This document shows, in pieces, positions 15,943 to 18,395 of a stretch of DNA of 18,395 bases. The notes under the pieces are model-generated. The model saw only the letters and a program-made list of their open reading frames with translations, was not told where the DNA came from and searched no databases. Position 1 is the stretch's first letter; each line of letters begins with the position of its first letter. The stretch is from an uncultured Oscillospiraceae bacterium (GTDB lineage: Bacteria; Bacillota; Clostridia; Oscillospirales; Acutalibacteraceae). Made by a program: the position numbers and the translations under genes. The DNA lies in contig CABTZO010000019.1 in NCBI GenBank assembly GCA_902489335.1, positions 1 through 18,395 of the forward strand. Direction: 5' to 3'.

Positions 15943-16986
15943 ATGATGAACGAAAAAGAAAGATTTTCTGATGCAGAATTTTTGTCTAATGAAGACAGCG
16001 AAATTGAGTTTAATTTAAGACCAAAGAAATTAGATGAATATATCGGTCAGGAAAAAGTTAAGGATAATTTAAAAGTATATATAAAAGCGGCAAATCAGAG
16101 AGAAGAAACTTTGGATCATGTTTTGCTTTATGGTCCGCCCGGACTTGGAAAAACAACCCTTGCCGGAATAATTGCTGGGGAACTCGGAGTGAATATCAGA
16201 ATCACTTCGGGACCTGCAATAGAAAAGCCGGGAAATTTAGCTGCTTTGCTTACAAACTTGAGCGACAGAGATGTGATTTTCATAGATGAAATTCATCGAA
16301 TGTCAAGAAGCGTTGAAGAAGTTTTGTATCCTGCCATGGAAGATAGAGCAATTGATATAATAATCGGCAAAGGCCCCAGCGCAAGGTCGATTAGACTTGA
16401 CTTGCCGCGATTCACTTTAATCGGAGCAACTACGAGAGCCGGTCAACTTACTGCACCTTTAAGAGATAGATTTGGAGTAATTTTCAGACTTGAACCATAT
16501 ACAAAAGAAGAACTTTCATCTATCGTAAAAAGAAGTGCGGATATTCTCGGCGTTTCAATAAGCGATGAGGGATCAATGGAAATAGCTTCAAGGTCAAGGG
16601 GAACACCAAGAATTGCAAACAGATTTTTGAAAAGAGTAAGAGATTTTGCTCAAGTATCGGGAAGCGAAATCATTGATTTAAAAATTGCAAAACATGCGCT
16701 CGATAAAATGGAAATAGATCCTCTCGGACTTGACAATATTGACAGACTGATTTTGCAGATGATAATAGAGAGCTTTGACGGAGGTCCTGTAGGACTTGAT
16801 ACTGTTGCGGCTGCAATAGGCGAAGAGTCGATTACTATCGAAGATGTTTATGAGCCTTATTTAATGCAAATAGGATTCTTAAACAGAACTCCGAGAGGCA
16901 GATGTGCTACAAAAACGGCGTATGAATATCTCGGATATAAATACACTGAGCAAAAAGCTCAAAATGATGAACAATTATTATTTTAG
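15943..16986 (+). CDS. ruvB: Holliday junction branch migration ATPase RuvB
   Basis: A 347-residue AAA+ hexameric motor that pumps DNA through the RuvA-bound junction. Walker A is GPPGLGKTT (64-72), Walker B is DEIHR (115-119), sensor 1 is GATTRAG, and the arginine finger is Arg176 in RDRFG. The C-terminal winged helix includes RTPRGRCATKTAYEYLG. Two ATG codons in a row (15943 and 15946) could start it; only a weak AGG lies upstream, so coupling with ruvA probably helps. The short C-terminal tail after YLGYKY is normal for the family. Confidence 0.96.
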   Translation: MMNEKERFSDAEFLSNEDSEIEFNLRPKKLDEYIGQEKVKDNLKVYIKAANQREETLDHVLLYGPPGLGKTTLAGIIAGELGVNIRITSGPAIEKPGNLAALLTNLSDRDVIFIDEIHRMSRSVEEVLYPAMEDRAIDIIIGKGPSARSIRLDLPRFTLIGATTRAGQLTAPLRDRFGVIFRLEPYTKEELSSIVKRSADILGVSISDEGSMEIASRSRGTPRIANRFLKRVRDFAQVSGSEIIDLKIAKHALDKMEIDPLGLDNIDRLILQMIIESFDGGPVGLDTVAAAIGEESITIEDVYEPYLMQIGFLNRTPRGRCATKTAYEYLGYKYTEQKAQNDEQLLF

Positions 16987-16989
16987 CTA

Positions 16990-17017
16990 TCTAAAATCTA
17001 ATATCTAAATTCTAATA
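16990..17017 (+). repeat. Four tandem TCTAAWW heptamers between ruvB and glmM
   Basis: The 42-base gap reads TCTAAAA, TCTAATA, TCTAAAT, TCTAATA head to tail, ending where the glmM ribosome binding site (AAAGGAG, 17017-17023) begins. The copies are imperfect in the last two bases only. Confidence 0.6.
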
Positions 17018-17028
17018 AAGGAGTAATT

Positions 17029-18378
17029 ATGGGAAGATTATTTGGAACAGACGGTGTCAGAGGAATTGCAAACGAAGAACTTACTTCGGAACTTGCTCTT
17101 AAAATGGGACGAGCTGTTGCAGAGGTTTTAACTGACAGTCAAAATAAAAAAGTTAAGGTTATGATAGGCATGGATACAAGAATATCTTGTGACATGTTAG
17201 CCTGTGGTCTTGCTGCCGGCCTATGTTCGGTAGGTGCAGATGTATTAATTTTAGGAGTTGTACCTACTCCTGCTGTATCATATCTTGTAGATCATTACAA
17301 GTATGATGCCGGAATTATGATATCTGCTTCGCATAACAGTTTTGAATTTAACGGAATAAAGATTTTTAAGTCTGACGGATACAAACTGGATGATTCTATT
17401 GAAGATGAGATAGAAAAAATTATCTTGGGCGAAAAGTCGGAGACTGAGCTTAAATTAAATGAAGAAATCGGAAGAGTTTCCTTTGCTACCGATGAAATAG
17501 ATAATTATATAGATCATATTGTTTCATGTTTTGACGGTAAAAAGAAAAATCTTAAAATAGCACTTGATACAGCTAACGGTTCTTCATCAATCTGTGCGGA
17601 AAAGATTTTCAGAAAACTCGGTTTTGATGTTTTAGTTATAAACGATAAACCAAACGGAATAAATATAAATGATAAAGCCGGTTCTACCCACATTGAAGCA
17701 CTCCAAAAATTTGTGAAAGAAAATAATTGTGATCTTGGATACGCTTTTGACGGAGACGCTGACAGAATAATTGCCGTTGATGAAAACGGAGATGAAGTTG
17801 ACGGAGATAAAATTATCTCTATTTGTTCGCTGTATTTGAGAGAACAAAATAAATTGAATAAAGATACTGCTGTTGTTACAGTTATGAGCAATATGGGCTT
17901 TTTCAAGTTCGCCGAAGAAAACGATATTAACTGTGTTAAGACTAAAGTAGGTGACCGTTATGTTCTCGAAGAAATGTTGAAAGAAAATTATTCAATAGGC
18001 GGAGAACAATCAGGACATGTTATTTTTCTTGACAGAGCCTGCACAGGTGACGGCGAACTTACTGGTGTGATTTTATTGTCTGCAATTACTTATTTTGATA
18101 AATCACTTTCAGAACTTGCAAAAGTTATGAAAAAATATCCTCAAGTATTGGTAAATGTAACTGTAAGTCCTGAAGGTAAAGAAAAGTTTCCGGAGGATAC
18201 AGACATAAAAAATCAAATAGATAAAGTTGAAAAAGAACTTGGAGATACCGGAAGAATCTTAGTGAGAATTTCGGGAACCGAGCCTCTTATTCGTGTAATG
18301 CTCGAAGGTTCAGATCATAACCAAATTGAGAAACTTGCAAACGAAACAGCGGAGATAATAAAAGAAAAACTCTGCTGA
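17029..18378 (+). CDS. glmM: Phosphoglucosamine mutase GlmM
   Basis: A 449-residue alpha-D-phosphohexomutase converting glucosamine-6-phosphate to glucosamine-1-phosphate, the step before GlmU on the way to UDP-GlcNAc for peptidoglycan and surface glycans. GRLFGTDGVRG is at the N-terminus. The phosphorylated active serine is Ser101 in ISASHN. The metal loop is DGDADR (Asp241, Asp243, Asp245). The sugar-binding loop is GGEQSGH, and the phosphate-binding loop is RISGTEP starting at Arg413. Ser after ISA and the GEQSG loop distinguish it from phosphomannomutases. AAAGGAG (17017-17023) lies 5 bases before the ATG. It follows ruvB by 42 bases without a visible promoter or terminator, so it probably reads on from ruvCAB. 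Confidence 0.96.
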   Translation: MGRLFGTDGVRGIANEELTSELALKMGRAVAEVLTDSQNKKVKVMIGMDTRISCDMLACGLAAGLCSVGADVLILGVVPTPAVSYLVDHYKYDAGIMISASHNSFEFNGIKIFKSDGYKLDDSIEDEIEKIILGEKSETELKLNEEIGRVSFATDEIDNYIDHIVSCFDGKKKNLKIALDTANGSSSICAEKIFRKLGFDVLVINDKPNGININDKAGSTHIEALQKFVKENNCDLGYAFDGDADRIIAVDENGDEVDGDKIISICSLYLREQNKLNKDTAVVTVMSNMGFFKFAEENDINCVKTKVGDRYVLEEMLKENYSIGGEQSGHVIFLDRACTGDGELTGVILLSAITYFDKSLSELAKVMKKYPQVLVNVTVSPEGKEKFPEDTDIKNQIDKVEKELGDTGRILVRISGTEPLIRVMLEGSDHNQIEKLANETAEIIKEKLC

Positions 18379-18379
18379 T

Positions 18380-18395
18380 ATGGATGAAAAAATTG
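18380..18395 (+). CDS. Possible start of a further gene, cut by the window end
   Basis: ATGGATGAAAAAATTG begins one base after the glmM stop and stays open to the window edge. ATG 18380 or ATG 18384 could be the start. No Shine-Dalgarno is visible, and only five codons are present, so nothing can be said about the product. Confidence 0.25.

Noticed and set aside
17514..17906. 130-codon minus-strand open frame opposite glmM.
   Set aside because: Fully antisense to conserved glmM, with low-complexity Ser/Phe composition and no ribosome binding site considered credible.

Overview
The window looks like chromosome from a low-GC Gram-positive anaerobe, most likely one of the Clostridia. It is AT-rich throughout and uses strong purine-rich ribosome binding sites with several TTG and GTG starts. 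It carries Rex, a clostridial-style aconitase and isocitrate dehydrogenase pair, a ruvC-ruvA-ruvB operon, a dockerin-bearing wall hydrolase and sigma-70/SigA-type promoters. I cannot place it below class level. No tRNA, rRNA, CRISPR array, insertion sequence or phage gene was seen.

Region 1 (1-6761, plus strand) is the distal part of a surface polysaccharide locus. It opens with the C-terminal part of a family 4 glycosyltransferase whose frame breaks at about base 62. A strong promoter (625-653) then drives five tightly packed genes: an O-antigen polymerase/ligase-like membrane protein, a sugar-nucleotide epimerase-like SDR, a second glycosyltransferase, a Wzx-type flippase and an ATP-grasp ligase. 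Together they suggest a Wzx/Wzy-type polymer, possibly with an amide-linked substituent added by the ATP-grasp enzyme.

Region 2 (6900-10322, plus strand) is a two-gene surface module and the most interesting part. The first gene encodes a secreted glucosaminidase with SH3, Ig-like and C-terminal type I dockerin modules. The second, 9 bases on, encodes a membrane-anchored protein with an N-terminal cohesin-like domain, two cadherin-like domains, one transmembrane helix and a long charged cytoplasmic tail. I propose that the second anchors the first through a cohesin-dockerin contact outside any cellulosome. A perfect 14-bp hairpin closes the module and also serves the convergent operon.

Region 3 (10321-14648, minus strand) is an acn-icd-rex operon followed by an unknown beta-propeller-like gene overlapping rex by 20 bases. 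It links the citrate-to-2-oxoglutarate branch with the NADH sensor Rex. The acn promoter is near consensus and a weak Rex-like palindrome overlaps its -35 box, so autoregulation is possible.

Region 4 (14836-18378, plus strand) is conserved core: ruvC, ruvA and ruvB for Holliday junction processing, then glmM for UDP-GlcNAc synthesis. It is read divergently from acn from its own near-consensus promoter.
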